A stretch of 64,000 bases of DNA, taken from positions 9,204 to 73,203 of the forward strand of contig CAJJDN010000104.1 of assembly GCA_905182985.1 (NCBI GenBank), in the 5' to 3' direction. Positions 36,782 through 50,900 of the stretch are shown here, in pieces. Position numbers and translations under genes: made by a program. The stretch's first letter is position 1. Every line of letters begins with the position of its first letter. This DNA is from Paramecium sonneborni (Eukaryota > Ciliophora > Oligohymenophorea > Peniculida > Parameciidae). The notes under the pieces are model-generated. The model saw only the letters and a program-made list of their open reading frames with translations, did no database searches and was not told where the DNA came from.

Positions 36782-39078
36782 ATGAGAAGTTCAAGTTCTA
36801 ACTATTCACTTTAAAGAGATTTCTAAAAATTTGAATCCAGATTAGAAAGTAGTGATTTGAGAAATAGAAGTGGAATAAGAGATAAAAAACAAGATATTGG
36901 ATATACAAGAATCGATAATAAAGAAAATTATTAAATTTAAACAGGAAAGAATCAATTATTTTCATATGGAGCTAAATACTAGCATAAACTCCAGATGTAA
37001 AAATCGAAAGTAGAAATTCCTGTAGTTGAAGTTAAAAGAGTGGATGATAAAAAAAAGTTGAGTGTAATTTTCAAATTTTATGCATCCTTTGGAGACAGAA
37101 CAAATATTGATTACATTCGATCAAATAAAATACATAAATTGATGTCAGATTCATAAATAAAACTTTAAAGATAAGATTAATAATAAATTGATTTACTTTT
37201 TGTTAAAGCCAATAGAAATAAACCTAATATGGATTTTGAGAACTTTTATTACTTTTTAGAGTTACTTTCTGAAAATTTATATGGAGAAAACTCTTTTTAA
37301 GTTTTAATGGATGATCACTTAACTCCATTATATGAAAATATAATCTCTTCAACTGATTTAGGAGATGAGGAGACAAAACTATCTTAAGAAATTGATGCAG
37401 TGTGTGTAAAATTAATTTAGGTAGTAATTTAACCAATTACTTTTATTTATAATAAGTATTTTCCACCTCAATTTAAGAACTTTAATTTGAAAGATTAATA
37501 AGAAGAATTGATGTTGAAACAATAGATTAGATCTTCTTTATTTTTATTTTTAAAAGAATTTGAAATATGTCCTTAATTTATAACAAAAGGATCTGCATAT
37601 TTACTTTTAGATTATATTTAGGCTGATCAAAATTTACCTTAAATTTGTTAATAAAAAAAGTAAAAATCAAAATTTGATTTAAACTAATTTTGTTGTTATA
37701 TAATAAAATTAGCCATGATGACTCTTTAAAGCTTTGATGATTCTACTTAAGAATAATAGATTATAACCCCATTATAAAAATTAGCATTTTTATTTGAAAG
37801 AATGGAGTTGAGTTAAGGTTTTAATAATTTAGAAATACCATCAAACAATTCTAAAATGAATTGGAAATTAAAAGTACCTGAAGAACTTATAGAATTAGTA
37901 ATTAGTGATCCAGATGCAATTTAATATTTAAACTCTACTACATAGAGAATGAAGATTAATTAATTAAAAAATGAAGAATTCTATGATGAGTAGGTGAAAA
38001 GAATTAATACAGTGCCTACAAATAGAATTCGACCATCAATCTAAATTAATAAATAATTTGAAGAATAATGTTAATAGTTATTTTAAGAAAATTATACATA
38101 ATTGTTTAATATATATAGATAATATTCTGGAATAAGCCAATCAACAGGACAAGATAATGAATTAGTAGGTAGTAAATGGATGAAATTCTTAAAAGATGCT
38201 AATTTAGTAAATTTTAATCTTGTTGAGAAAAATAGTAAATTATCATACTAGATACCTCATAATGAGATAGATCTAATATTTGCAAAAGCATGCACCATAT
38301 GTTAAAACCATAGAACATCAGTTCCAATGAAATAAAAGAAATAAACAATGAATTTTATTTAATTTTTAAAAGGGATATAGTTATTGACAAATGATATACA
38401 TGTGTTAAAAACAATTTTGAATAATCATGTATTGCATTTAATGAGTTAAGGACCAGAAAATAAAATGAAAGATCTCCTATCTCAATTAATGAATTTGTTA
38501 AAGGATAGAGAGATAGTTGAATTTCTGGGATTGTTACATAAATCCATTTTAGTATATTATAGGTAATACACAATTGGTAAATAAGTTATGAATTTTGAAC
38601 AGTTCTAAAGATTTTATAAAGTAAATATAATTTGATATAAATAATTAGGATTTTTCAATTTTTCCTGATTTATTAACAAAAAATAAAATAGTTTAAATAT
38701 TTTAGATATTGTCAAAATTATATGAGAATCAAGAAAATTAAAACATTAAGGGTGGATTAATTGATTAACACATGTTTGTTGAATCGCTTGCACTATCAGC
38801 TTTAGAGATTTCATATAATGATGATGAAAATTTAAGTTAGTTAGAAAAGGTAAATAATTTAAGAAATTTAAATGATAGATTTATTTTTTGATTGAGAGAT
38901 TAAATTAATCAGATGGTCCTAGAATTGTTCAGAAGTAATTAGGACATACAACGTAAGAAATTAAATATTTAAAAAATATAGTTGTCCTTCTGGTTAAGAC
39001 TGGGATTTATTGTATCATATAAAAAAGAGATTTTCATGGTTAATTTAATAGCAAGAATAAGTTTCTTACGAATAATGA
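36782..39078 (+). CDS. p25-alpha/TPPP-like multi-domain protein
   Basis: The 736-residue model has introns at 38621-38648, 38850-38878 and 38953-38981. At least two segments follow the p25-alpha (tubulin polymerisation-promoting protein) pattern of degenerate EF-hand-like folds: FKFYASFGDRTNIDYIRSNK with IDLLFVKANR and MDFENFYYFLELL, and GSKWMKFLKDANLV with IDLIFAKACTICQ and MNFIQFLKGIQLL. A third, partial one is FQRFYKDFSIFPDLL. TPPP proteins bind and bundle microtubules and occur in cilia of protists. The usual calcium ligands are not conserved. The last intron must be removed to end the gene at VSYEQQ. The multi-copy arrangement is unusual. Confidence 0.6.
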
Positions 39079-39121
39079 CTTCATATTATTATTTTTATAT
39101 TTCAAAGTTTAATCATAAAAA

Positions 39122-41882
39122 ATGCAATCGTTACTATCATTAATGAGTAAACTGTCATCTATAAGTTCTCATGAAGTTTTAGACAGCGAATAAGAAATTT
39201 CTAAAAAAGCATTTGTACCATCATTGAGAACTCCTTTTGAAAATGATAAACTAAAGTAAAGAAAAGATGAAGAATTAGATTATGTATAAAAATAACAAAT
39301 AAAAAAGACTCCATTAAAAATAAATTTGAGTAATTAATTGCTAACTTGTACTTCATTTGCATTGGATACATTATCAGAATTATTATTAGATTTAGATTTA
39401 TCAAATAACTTATTGCATTAATTTCCTAATTAATTGAAGTATAAATTTCTATTAATTTACATCAGGAAATTTACAAGCCTTAAGATTCTGAATTTGAGTA
39501 ATAATTAAATCCAATAAATACCAATAAAATTTTCGCTTCCAAATTTAGAAAAATTAATATTGTCTGATAATTAGATAAGTATTATTATTAACTAATAATA
39601 TAGAATAATTGCCATCTTGTTTATTTAAGTTAAATACTTTAAGAGAGTTGAATTTAAATAATAATATAATAGAGTATATACCATCAGAATTATTTGATTT
39701 ATAGTTGACTTTTCTTGGTTTAAGATCAAATGTTTTTACAACTATTCCAGCTAGATTTAATGATATTTTAGAATCATTATAATGTTTTGACATTGATTGG
39801 TTTGATTATTGTGCAATAAATTGTGCATTTGATAATCAAATAAAATAAAAGCTAATTTTATTGGGTTAAAGAGTAGTATAGAGACAAGAAGTTATAACAT
39901 TTTCTTTATTTTATTATTATATGGTTGGAAAAGTGTTTGATATTTAGTAATTCATTTAAAAGTATTAAATATAATAATATTAGTGGTAAGAATATTTTAT
40001 TTACTTTTATACAAAGAGATTCCATAGGATTATTAAAGTAATTTAGCTAAAAATATCCAGAATTAATAATGATGAAAGATGAGGAAGATAATTCTCCACT
40101 TCTTTATGCATTTAATTTACATAGAACAAAATGTATTTAGTATTTGTTGCCTGTTTTTAAAAAGAATAAAATAGAATTGCAAATTTTATTTATGTTATCA
40201 GCAAAACGATTAGACATTTAATTAATGAAGATCCTAATGCAAAATGGGATAGAATTAAATTATAAAATAGAGAAAGATATAATTGGTCCTAATAAAATAC
40301 TAGTTACTAATGGATCAACTGTTATGCATGTAGCAATGACATCTTTTGGCAGAAATCCATAACAATAATAATAAGCATCAACAATGGTCAAAGTAGTTTA
40401 AAACTTAAAGAATAGCTTCTATTAGACATGGGATGCGATCCAAACATTAGAAACCATATGAAATTAACTAGTTTACATGTTGCTGTAAAATTACCATCTT
40501 TAGCTGCAGTACGATTTGCTAGTAATTGCACATAATTCGATTTCCATAAAAGGGATCTTTATAAAAATACACCTCTTCATAGTGCAGCATCAATGGGTTT
40601 AGTCACTATTTTGTAATTGATTTAAACAAAGAATATTAATCCATTTTCTTTAAATCTTAATAATAAAACAGCTAAACAAGTTTCAATATCCTCATTATAA
40701 GTAATTAAAATTTAAAGGAAATATGAAAATTAATATTTAAGAAGAAAGTTATTAATTGAAAATGAAGCTCATCGAACTTGTTAAAAGAATGAGAATTTGA
40801 CTAGTCTAAATAGTTATTAAACAATTATTTAGAATCATTAAGTAAGTGAAATTAAAAGTTAAATACAATCACCATAATCTCAATAATAATAAAGAAAGAT
40901 TTTCAGATTGAATTTAACTTAAGTAAAATTAATGGAATAAAATGGTTTACTCTCTAATCGATAATAATAATAATCATCCTAAAGATCTTTGGCACCAAAA
41001 ATCTAGGAAATATTATCTAATATATCTTAAATTATGAGAAAATATTAACATAGTAATAATGTTATTTAAGAAATGAAAAATTTATATTATTGCACCGAAG
41101 TGCTATAAGAAAAGTTAATAATTGCAATATTCGTAAATTTAATCATAATGAAATTAAAGTATGGTTGGAAATATTTGTCTAGTATTGGTACATCTACAAT
41201 ATCAGTATTAAATCAAACAAAATTAGTATATTAAAAACCATTAAGTGCTAATGAATATTTTATATATTAGAATCAAGTATTTATTTAAAAATACAAATAA
41301 AATTGTTTATCTATGTAAAAGATAGAAGACATATCTAATGCAGATTTTAAGAATCAAAAAAATTAATTATCTTTAAATTTGAAATATAATCTTTTTAATA
41401 ATTGGGAAGAAACAATAAATTAATAAGAGTAATTTTATTAAAATTGTATGGGAGATACTTAATGGATGATTAGTATAAAAGGGTTAAAGATTTAAAATAA
41501 TATCAAATCAGAAAATAATAATCGTATGTTATTATATTAATACGAGTAATTTTAAAATAATTCAGCAGCTTAAACATAATTCATTCGAGTTGTTTAAAGA
41601 CAAATGGATTATTATAAAGAACAAAAAGTTGATAATTCAGAATCAGCTGGTAGTTTAAGTGATAGAATGAATTAATATAATAAAACTCCATTAATAAATA
41701 AGAAAGTAAATCAATTTTAAAATTAAAAATAAAATAAGATGGAATTATTATATAGAAATGTCAGTTAGACAGCAAGAAGAGTATCTCCTTAAGTTTAATA
41801 ACATCTTGGAGAAAAGGCACAGACCTTTCGAAAAGATTCTGCTATAATAAATTCAATAGATTTTACTTTAGATAATTTGTGA
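39122..41882 (+). CDS. Leucine-rich-repeat plus ankyrin-repeat protein
   Basis: The 887-residue model has introns at 39439-39465 (CAG acceptor), 39579-39603, 39962-39983 and 40393-40415. Residues 70-220 hold about five leucine-rich repeats (LLLDLDLSNNLLHQFP, LKILNLSNNQIQQIP, LEKLILSDNQIKQLP, LRELNLNNNIIEYIP). Residues 260-500 hold ankyrin-like repeats (NGSTVMHVAM, LLLDMGCDPNIRN, LTSLHVAVKL, KNTPLHSAASMGLVTILQL). The last 350 residues are Gln/Asn/Ser-rich with no domain. The intron at 40393 joins MVK to LLLDMGCDPN and is fixed by the ankyrin pattern. LRR plus ankyrin implies a protein-binding scaffold; the partner is unknown. Confidence 0.75.
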
Positions 41883-41964
41883 TTGAATAAAAATAAATTA
41901 AAAGAACAAATAGTTATATTTAAATAATTTATTTTATTTTATTTTTTTTGTATATAATAATAAC

Positions 41965-43963
41965 TCATTTTTGAGGTTCATCTTTAATCAATATTAGACC
42001 ATCTTCAATATAGGTTTAGAGTTCTTAACTGTCTTCAAACATATTCAAAATGTCACCAATTTCAAATTATGATGGATCAATAAGCATACCTAGAGAATAA
42101 GATGAAGGGAATTACCAACAACTTTTTTGGTTGACTCTTTATCTTTAACAACATCGAAGACTTTTTGGAATAAAAGATTACCAAGTACATTTCTTTAATC
42201 TTCAACAGGAATTTTGAGAAATTCTTCCATTCTATTTTAGACAAGAGTATAATCAGAAAATTCTTAAATGTATGGTTAAGGTTTTGGAGGTTCTTCTAGA
42301 CGTTTAGGCATAGGAATTGGTATAGGTATAGGCATATGACGATCTCCAGGGATTGGATAACGACGAGATCCCGGATTTTAATTTGGGAAAGGACGAGGTC
42401 TTGGTGGTCCAGGTGGAAATGGATTTGGAGGAATTATTCTAAATGGACCAATAAAAGGTGGTTAAAGCAATTATCTACCTCCTGGATTTTAGAAAATGCT
42501 TTAACTTTATTTTTTAACTTCTTTAAATTCTTTTCTCATTGTTTTTGACAATAAGATATTCATCATAACATGACCATCTTTAAATATTTCTTTCTTTTTT
42601 TTAGAAATTTCTTCATTATTTTCATCATATATTTCTGATCTTACTCTCTTTGAATCTTCCAATGTTTAATAATGAACAAAGCATTATTATACTTAAAATT
42701 TTGGATTTTTAGTTTTTCTTATTGTTAAACGAATAACTTTTCCAAATCTTGATAAGAAATTCTGAATTTCTTCTTTTGTAACATCATCTCTAATATTTTA
42801 AATAAGAATTAATCTATCATCTGGATTCAAATGTTTACTATATACCATATTATAAAAAAAGTTTTCACTTTCTCCTTTAAAAGTGTCATTATGATCTTAA
42901 GCCATTTCTTTAAATGCTTAAGTAATTTCAGCAATAGTAAATGCTTCACTAGCATCACTATTAACAGGTGATCCATATTTATTAATTAATTCTAATGCAT
43001 GATGTGCACCTGAATTAATACATGGATGTTTTCTTTATTATTCACAAATATCTAAATTATATTTAGCTTATTCTGAGGTTTCAAATTATATCATTGTCCA
43101 AGGTTATCTTGTATGTTAATCAATTTTAACAAAGCAATCTTTAACTTAATCGCCTTATCTTGATAAATATTCTTTTATTATTAAAGACCAAGCATATTCT
43201 ATTGCTCTTACTACCTTATCTTATTCCCAATATTTCTATTATAATGGCTTAGCAAAGGCTCTTAAATAAATTGAACTTGATTCAACTTTTCTCTCTGATT
43301 ATGCTCTGAATTATTCCAATTTTAATTATTTTCCTTTATGATAAATTGGATGATTTCCAATTCTCTTTATTAAGATATCAACATCTTCTTTCTTCTCAAA
43401 TTGGACGTATCCATAACTATAAATTATTTATTTTATTATTTACTTTAATTACTTTCCCTAAATATCTCTATGAATATCAACAGATAACACAGTACCAAAT
43501 TTTGAAAATTCTTATTCTAATTCCAAAATATCTGCATCTTCTGGAAGATTGTTAATAAAGATGTTCGCTTTTTTATCAGCATTATGATAATTAAAGTATG
43601 GTTTAACTCTGATTATGTTTCTTATGAAAATTTAATTATTAAATTTCTTTCTTGCTTCTTCAGCAGAGTCTGGATGAGCAAAAGTTATGAATGCTTGACC
43701 TTTTGATTTCTATGTGGTCTTGTCTTTTGTAATCTTTAAACTTTAGATTTCACCTACTTCCTTAAATTTACGATATAAATAGTCCTCTGAGATACCCTAA
43801 TTTATTTTACTAAAAACATTCTTACCTGATCTAAATTTTCTATGAAGATGATTGTCTTCATTTATTAGGGTGTGGCTTGAGAAGGTAATTATTGAATTTC
43901 TTTTTACTGCATATTTTGATTTTTAAATAAATATTTTATTTAAGATTTAAATTAAGTTTGCAT
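41965..43963 (-). CDS. Poly(A)-binding protein (PABP)
   Basis: The 638-residue model has introns at 43797-43825, 43417-43443 and 42090-42115. RNA-recognition motifs are visible: RRM1 with IFIENLDQGISEDYLY and KGQAFITF, RRM2 with IFINNLPEDADILELE and YGYVQFE, and a last one with LILIQNIRDDVTKEEIQNF. A Pro-rich linker (PIPIPIPMPKR) leads to the C-terminal MLLE domain, MEEFLKIPVEDQRNVLGNLL ... GMLIDPSQFEIGDILNMFED. PABP coats mRNA poly(A) tails and links them to translation and deadenylation. The region where RRM3 is expected (YLRAFAKPLQQKYWEQ onward) is strongly diverged. The third intron is fixed by homology, because without it the MLLE domain is cut. Confidence 0.9.
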
Positions 43964-46578
43964 TTTAATTACAATTATATAATTATTTGCTTTCTATCAA
44001 TAATGACATTTTTATTAAAATGATATATTAATATAATTAGCTTTCTACTAATAAAAACTCAATATTCTAATAAACTTATTTACCATTAATTAAGCATATC
44101 AATATAAGAGTTTTATGACTTTCTATTTTAACAAATTTAATAATCAAAGAAATATCATAAAATTAAACAATCGCTCAAAAATTTATTACGAAATGTTTTT
44201 TTAATTTAAATGATTTTTAACCTAACAAAATTATGGTCTTTAAAATATTTTTATAAATAATCAAAATCGTTTTAAAGTGACTATTATTAAATATAAATAT
44301 AATATGAAGTAAAAGAATAATTATTGATCGTAAATTTTAAAAATAATTCTTTTATTTAAATAATTTATTCTCTAACTTTCAATAAAATTATGTCAAAAAA
44401 GATTTGAGTCAAAGAAAGAAAGTTTAAAGCTCAAAATAGAAAATAGGTTGATTTAATAATAATATCTATTATAATTGTTATTATAATATTTCATAAAATA
44501 ATAACAATTATATAATATTTAGGTAAAAAAATAGATATATAAAATGAAAATTGTAATATTAATTAAAATTTTTGAAAATATGGTTAGTCTATTTATTACT
44601 TAGAGTTGAATAGAGGTTTGATAATCAGAAATTATAGGTTGTATTAAACAAGTTCAAGTTCAAACTTAGTAATTAGAATTTAAGAGATAAGATGTCATTC
44701 TAAACTACTTTGAGAATCTAAGAAAAATAATTCATCATAAATAATATTCTAAATCAAAATTTTATTTATTTAAAATTTTTCTAATTATTTTTAGTAAAAA
44801 ATCTTTGGAATTTATAAATTGAATCTTACTTATAATTGATGATTAATATCATGAGTTAAATTATATAATCTATTTTTGATTAGGAGAAATAGTTCATTAA
44901 AGGGTTTAATATAAATAAAGTTAAATTAAAAATTAATTATTATTTTAATTATCGATTTCATCAAAAGAATTTGCGTAAATTGTGTAGAAAGCTGAAACTA
45001 GATATTTTATTAATACTTATAAAAAAAATAGAAATTCTAAATATTTATAAAATAATTATATGTAAGAAAATGAATTTGCAATTTCAATTTGCGTTCCTTC
45101 CTTCAAAAAAAATGATGATGTTGTATACTACTAATTAACGTAAGATATTGTATTAAAATATATCTAGATTTACTGAATAGAACTAAAGATGTTCATTTTC
45201 CGTAGATTATCGCTATTCATATTTAAAAAACTACATTAATCAGTAAAAACTCTTAAAGGGATTCTGCCTAAGTTTCCTTCTATTAATTGGTGGAGATCCA
45301 CCTATTCTAATGAAGAATTAATAGAGGAGAGAAGAATTTAGTTTGATTATTTCTATAAAATTCTCCTTTTATGCAAAGTCTGTAAAAGTTTGATAATGAA
45401 AAATTTCATCCTCAAATCATAATGTTTGCATTTGAAAAAATAAGAATAAGGAGATAGAATTTAAATTAATAAGGAATAAAAAATTAAGTTCAATAAAGAA
45501 AGAGAAGCAGGAGTTATTCCAAATATTAATTATCTTCAGCTAGACCAAAAAGAGGAGTAGTTAACTAAAATTAAATAAAAAACAAATACCTGAGACTTAG
45601 CTTTTTTCTCCAATTGAGGATTCAAAAGATAGATCACGTTCTTGGAAATTTAAATTTACTAAAAAGAAATCCTTATCTATATGCTCTAAAGAAAACAATT
45701 AATTAAATAATGTAAAAATAATATCTTATATTAGTTGATTTTCGGAGGAGCACCAATATTTAAAGGAATTATTTTAAAATTAAAATGATAACAAAAGAAT
45801 TTTATAAATAATCATTAAAAAATATTTTTATTTTTTGATAATTCCACTTAATTTCATAAATTTAAACCATTTAATTTTAATTTAGCGTTATTCTTGATTT
45901 AATATTTATAATTTTGATAATTTAATTTTTTAGAAATTTAATGGTGAATTAATTCAGATTGTCATTTCAAAATTATAGTTTTTTGAATTATTTTGCAATT
46001 AAGAAATTCTATTGATATTAAATTTATAAATATATCTTAAATATTAAAATTATTGATAAATTATATATCCATTTTTTAGGATCTTACATTATTTTTAAAA
46101 ACATTTTGATTTTTTTAAGATAGTTCATTTATTTCTTTTTATATATTAACTTAATTTTTTTAATAGAAATATAATTTAATAATAAATATTTTTTTTTATC
46201 ATTATGAATGATTTTGATTGTTTAAGGGAAAAAAGGATTTAAATATAAAGAGGATGATCTTCTTCCGAAATTTCAGTTTGAAATAATTTAAAACTAAAGT
46301 TTGTATAAAATTTCCAAGACTTTCATTTAATTAATTTCAGTATTTATATTATTTAGAATCTCTAACCTACATGTATTTGATATAGGATAAATGTAAAAAG
46401 AAATATATTATTGAATTTTATACATAAGAATTAGTATTATTTATTTAAAAATATGAATTAAATTTTTAAATTGAGATAATAATATTATTTTTTTTATATA
46501 AATTTAGATTACGTAATATATGTATTCAAAGCAAAAATCATAAATGAAAAAATAATATTAATAATATTATCAAAGAAA
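43964..46578. pseudogene. 2.6-kb gene-poor region with decayed coding sequence
   Basis: No intact gene could be built. At about 45100-45800 plus-strand frames contain protein-like patches (FDNEKFHPQIIMFAFEKI; QQRKRSRSYSKYQLSSARPK; EELIEERRIQFDYFYKIL) broken by TGA codons and frame changes that no 20-35-bp intron repairs. The flanks (43964-45100 and 45830-46578) are A/T runs with frequent TGA. This looks like a degenerated gene, plausible in a genome with past whole-genome duplications. A real gene with several base errors cannot be excluded. Confidence 0.4.
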
Positions 46579-47002
46579 ATGAAATACCTCATTGCTTTAC
46601 TGTTAGTATCCACCATATTAGCAGCAATTCCAACCAAAGTTATTAATTGCATGACAGATCCTAAGATTGTTTTTACAGAAGCAACTTTCAGTGTTACACC
46701 AGCAAAAGGAGTTGATGAAACTATAACACTTTATGGAACTGCAAATGATCATGTTGAATTAGCTAATGTTTAACTTAAAGCTAAATGGAATGGAATAGAT
46801 TCTTTTGAAGACAATTACCCAGAAGATGAAGTATATGATAAAGGAGATCCTGTAACATATTAAATGACCTAAAACTTCCCCACTTATACTCCATCTGTAC
46901 TATTTCAACTTATTTTTATAGGGTAAAATTGTTGTTCAAATGTGGTTCCAAAATGCTAAGGGAACTAACTTTGCGTGTGCTGAAGTAGGATTTATTATTT
47001 GA
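46579..47002 (+). CDS. Secreted ML-domain (MD-2-related lipid-recognition) protein
   Basis: The 132-residue model has one intron (46897-46921). The signal peptide MKYLIALLLVSTILA is followed by a small beta-rich domain of ML type: CMTDPKIVFTEATFSVTPAK, a central acidic loop, then GKIVVQMWFQNAKGTNFACA, where the late Gly and Cys fit the ML family (NPC2, MD-2, GM2 activator). Such proteins bind single lipids in lysosomal or secreted compartments. Only two Cys are obvious in the mature part, fewer than in NPC2. The ligand is unknown. Confidence 0.7.
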
Positions 47003-47311
47003 TTCCTAATATTATTGTTCATTTAATATGATATAAGCTTTAAATAATTAAAACAACTATCAATTTTGAGATAAATTTTTAGATTCTTTTAATCAGGAAT
47101 TTCAAGAAATGAAAATTTGTATAATTATTTTAAGTTCTTTTTTTCTTCTTACTAATGTTTTTTTAGATTAATTGAAGAATCAGAATTATATAAAGAACAT
47201 AAACAAAACTTATATAAATTTAAAACTTTAAAATAATAATTGTTAATCAAATTTAAAATCAATTGTTTTCTATAAAATTATAAATTACTATAATAGTTCA
47301 TTTAAAATAGC

Positions 47312-47711
47312 TCAACCAAATTTATATATCATAAATCCCAATTAATTTATGTAAAAATGTATCATACATTAACTTTCATAAGAAACAAATGCTCCAAAAT
47401 GTAATCCAACAATTACATGCCATGTTCCTTAAAATTTATTATCGAATTCATTTTTTATGTATTCTGCTATGTCTTTAAAATATCTCTTTTCTCTTTTAGC
47501 AGACAATTCTAAAAATAAATAAAAAAGAATTACTAAAAGCATGCTCAGCAGTTTCAAATGCAAATTCTTTTTATGCTTAACTCATATCACAAAAAGTAAC
47601 AACAGGTTTATGAATTTCTAAATTTGAAACTATTACAACAGCATCTTTGGCTTAACCTCCCCTACCAAAAGACTTATCAATAGCTGAGCTTCCTATCTTT
47701 GATATGTCCAT
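47312..47711 (-). CDS. Dynein light chain, LC8/DYNLL type (divergent)
   Basis: The 124-residue model has one intron (47509-47533). The C-terminal 60 residues match LC8: DIAEYIKNEFDNKFQGTWHV, IVGLHFGAFVSYES and IHFYINQLGFMIYKFG, the strands that form the dimer and the target groove. The N-terminus is about 35 residues longer than canonical 89-residue LC8, and the usual GRNFGSYVTHET is altered, so this is a divergent axonemal-type paralogue and not the universal LC8. It is convergent with no close neighbour. Confidence 0.88.
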
Positions 47712-47977
47712 TAATTAATTGTATTATAATTATTATATAATATATTAACTAAATTAGTATTGTATTATATATTTATTTTATTTTTATAATTCATTTATAA
47801 TAAGTGAGATTAAAAATGTTAGAATAATAGATTTTTTGATTTCTTATATTAAATAAATTATCCATCTTAAAAGTACTTTTGATTTTGATGTTTATATTTT
47901 GTGATATCTAAGAAAATAATATGAAAATTAGTTATAATATTTAGGTTGATTAAATTGAAATATAAATATTATTGTAA

Positions 47978-50900
47978 ATGTAACCATTAAGAACGAACTC
48001 TGTTTATTTTCCTAATAAAAGAAAAGAAGAATCATCTCCAATATCTAGGAAAATATCATTTTAACAATAAAATGAAAAGAATTCCAATAAATCTTCTTTC
48101 CTTGAAACTCAAGAGTAATAATTCAAAAAAAATAATATTATAGAAACTCTAGGATTAAAAGAGAAATGTATTTTTATAATTTAATACTTTAGAATTGATT
48201 GCATTAAAAGGCACTTAGTTTTAATAGTAAGAAGTAGAAAATATATTTAAATCACTTAATAAATATGCTATGAAAATATTTGAATAGTAAAAATTAAGTG
48301 ATGTATGTATTTTAATTCTTTAATGGATTATATAACATAGAGGATATTAAGATATACCTAATTAAATGTATTTAATAACTAATTTTGATTTTTAGATGTT
48401 TAGCTTATAATAATTTAGGTTGCGTTTATAGAAGGATTGGTCAAACATAATTAGCAATAAATGCTTTAGAGAATGCTCTATCATAAGTCTAGTAATTTGA
48501 TCAAATTAAAATGAGAACGATAACTCATTTGAACATTACAACGGTGTTAAGTTAAATGAATCTGTATAATTATGAAATTTAATATTCCTAAGGCATGAAA
48601 AGGCTTTAAAGGAAGCAAAGAAAGCTATATAATCAGGTTAATAAGAATTTGATTCAAATTCTAAAGAAACTATTAGATATTTAGCCTTGGCTCATTATAA
48701 TTATGCTTTTGAATTGGAATCTTTAGATCGTTAAGATTAGGCAGTTAAATAATATAAAAGATCTTTGTAATTTGTTACTGAACATTTAGGTAAATAGGAT
48801 CCATTATATAAAAAATTTTATAATGGACATTTATAAGCCAAATAGAAATTAATTGTTTAAATGAATGAATAATCTCCAATTCTTTTTTAAAAGGTTTTAT
48901 CATTAAAAAAGTAATTTGATATTCCAACTGATGAGAGTTTTTAATAAGTAACACCATAATAAAGTCCTCTTAGTTAAACAAGAAAATTAATATAAAAAAA
49001 AAAGATAAATTTTATTGAAAGTGAAACTGTTAAAAAAGATTACAGTGGTTCTTTTTTAAGAAGAAAAACAGATCAAGAAAGATTAGAAACTGATAGAGAT
49101 AAACTTAAAGATATTTAAACTAAATTAATTGATTTAAATATAATAAGTTCTGTTAAAACTAAAATTAAAACTTAAATAGAATAAATTTAAATAGATTAAT
49201 GGTCTAATTCAGAATAATCTGATAATGAAATCAAATAATAAAGATAAACTGAGCGTTCTCCATCATTAAAAAGATCATTTTAAACTAAAAATAGTTTTTA
49301 AGATTTAAGATTAAGTTTTCTTAATAGATAAAATTCTTAAAAAATATACTTTGATTCTTCATTAATTGAAAAAGAGAAATAGATTATTAGAGAAGTAGAA
49401 GAATAGATATATAATACAAATTAAATAACTAAGATATAAGCATAAATTAGAATGAAGAAGGAAAGGAAAAAGTTTTATAATCTTAAGAAAATTATAAAAG
49501 ACTCAGGGAATCTTTTAAAAACTGATGAATTAAAATTAAAAAAATTGTAAAGGTTTCTTAGAAAAAAATTAGTAGAAAATAAATTAAGAGAAATAACTTA
49601 AAAATTAGTTTAATTTAGCAAAAAATAAAAGAATCTTTAAAAGGAAAAAAAAGCGATTTAGATAATTATTAGTTTTATTATAAAATATAAAGCAAAAAAA
49701 TAATTTGAAATCTAATAATTATTTAAAGCAAAATAATTTTAAACTATTAGATAGGGTTTTTGTAATCCATTAATAGAAGGTGTAGTTCATAAATACGATA
49801 CATATATATTTACATTTTCAATAATGAATAATTTATAGTTTGTAAGATTTTCATTAGCTCATGGAATGAAAGAAAAAAGAAAAGATAATTATTTGTATTT
49901 AGAAATAGATTTAGAGAGTTTTTTAAAATCTTTAGGTTTATTATTTTAATATGCTGATGAATTAGAATGTCAAATAATAGAAGAAAGTAAATTATTGAGG
50001 AATGTTAGAAATTTAATGACTTTGTCTTAATAGTTTCTATATTTAAATGAATTAGATGGAAAATATGTAATAAGAACTAAAACAGAAACTAATAAATAAT
50101 TTAGAGTTTAAATTGAGAAAATAGGAGTAGTTTTATAAGAACTAGTCTTAATTCAAAATAATAAATTAATAATCTAAGGAATTAATAATTTTTATTACTC
50201 AGAAATTATACCATAGATAGAATAAATTAGAATTATAAATCCTCCATTGTACAATAAATAACTTAGTTAACATGAAGAAAAGGCAATAAGATATATTTAA
50301 TCTTATATAAGAGGGCATCTTTAAAGATTAAGAGTTTCGAAATGGATGAATAATAAGACGAAATAAATTTATGATTCTTAATTAATTAGAACAAGTCGAA
50401 ATTAGTATTTATAGATAGTTAAAACAAAAAATATTCATAATTAGAAGGAATATATATATATATTAAATCATGAGAGTTAGAAAAAATCGAATGATTTAGA
50501 AATACATTAAATAGTATTCAAAAGGATGGGAAATATTAGTAGTGAAAATTTATTTGAAATATTTAAAATTGATATAGAATCTCCTTTTATAGAATATACT
50601 GATGAAGCTAAATATTGGATTTAAAGAGAGGAAGAATATTCTCGAAGGGAAATGATTTTAGGTGAATCTGTAAAAAAAGCAAACATTTGTATAATACAAA
50701 TATAAAGAGCTGCTTTGAGATATTTATTTGTAAGAAGACTTTAAATAAACAAAATGATTAAAAAAAAGTTTATTAATAGTACAAATAAAGATATTGATAG
50801 AAAAATGTTAGTAAGAAGAGTTATCATTTATGGTTAAGGTGTTGATGAGAAAGCATGTTTGACTACATTTTATTTAGATATTGAGAAAGCAGAACCAAAA

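Noticed and set aside
37224..39793. Minus-strand ORFs of 60-80 residues
   Set aside because: All overlap the TPPP-like and LRR-ankyrin genes on the plus strand, which have recognisable domains and consistent introns.
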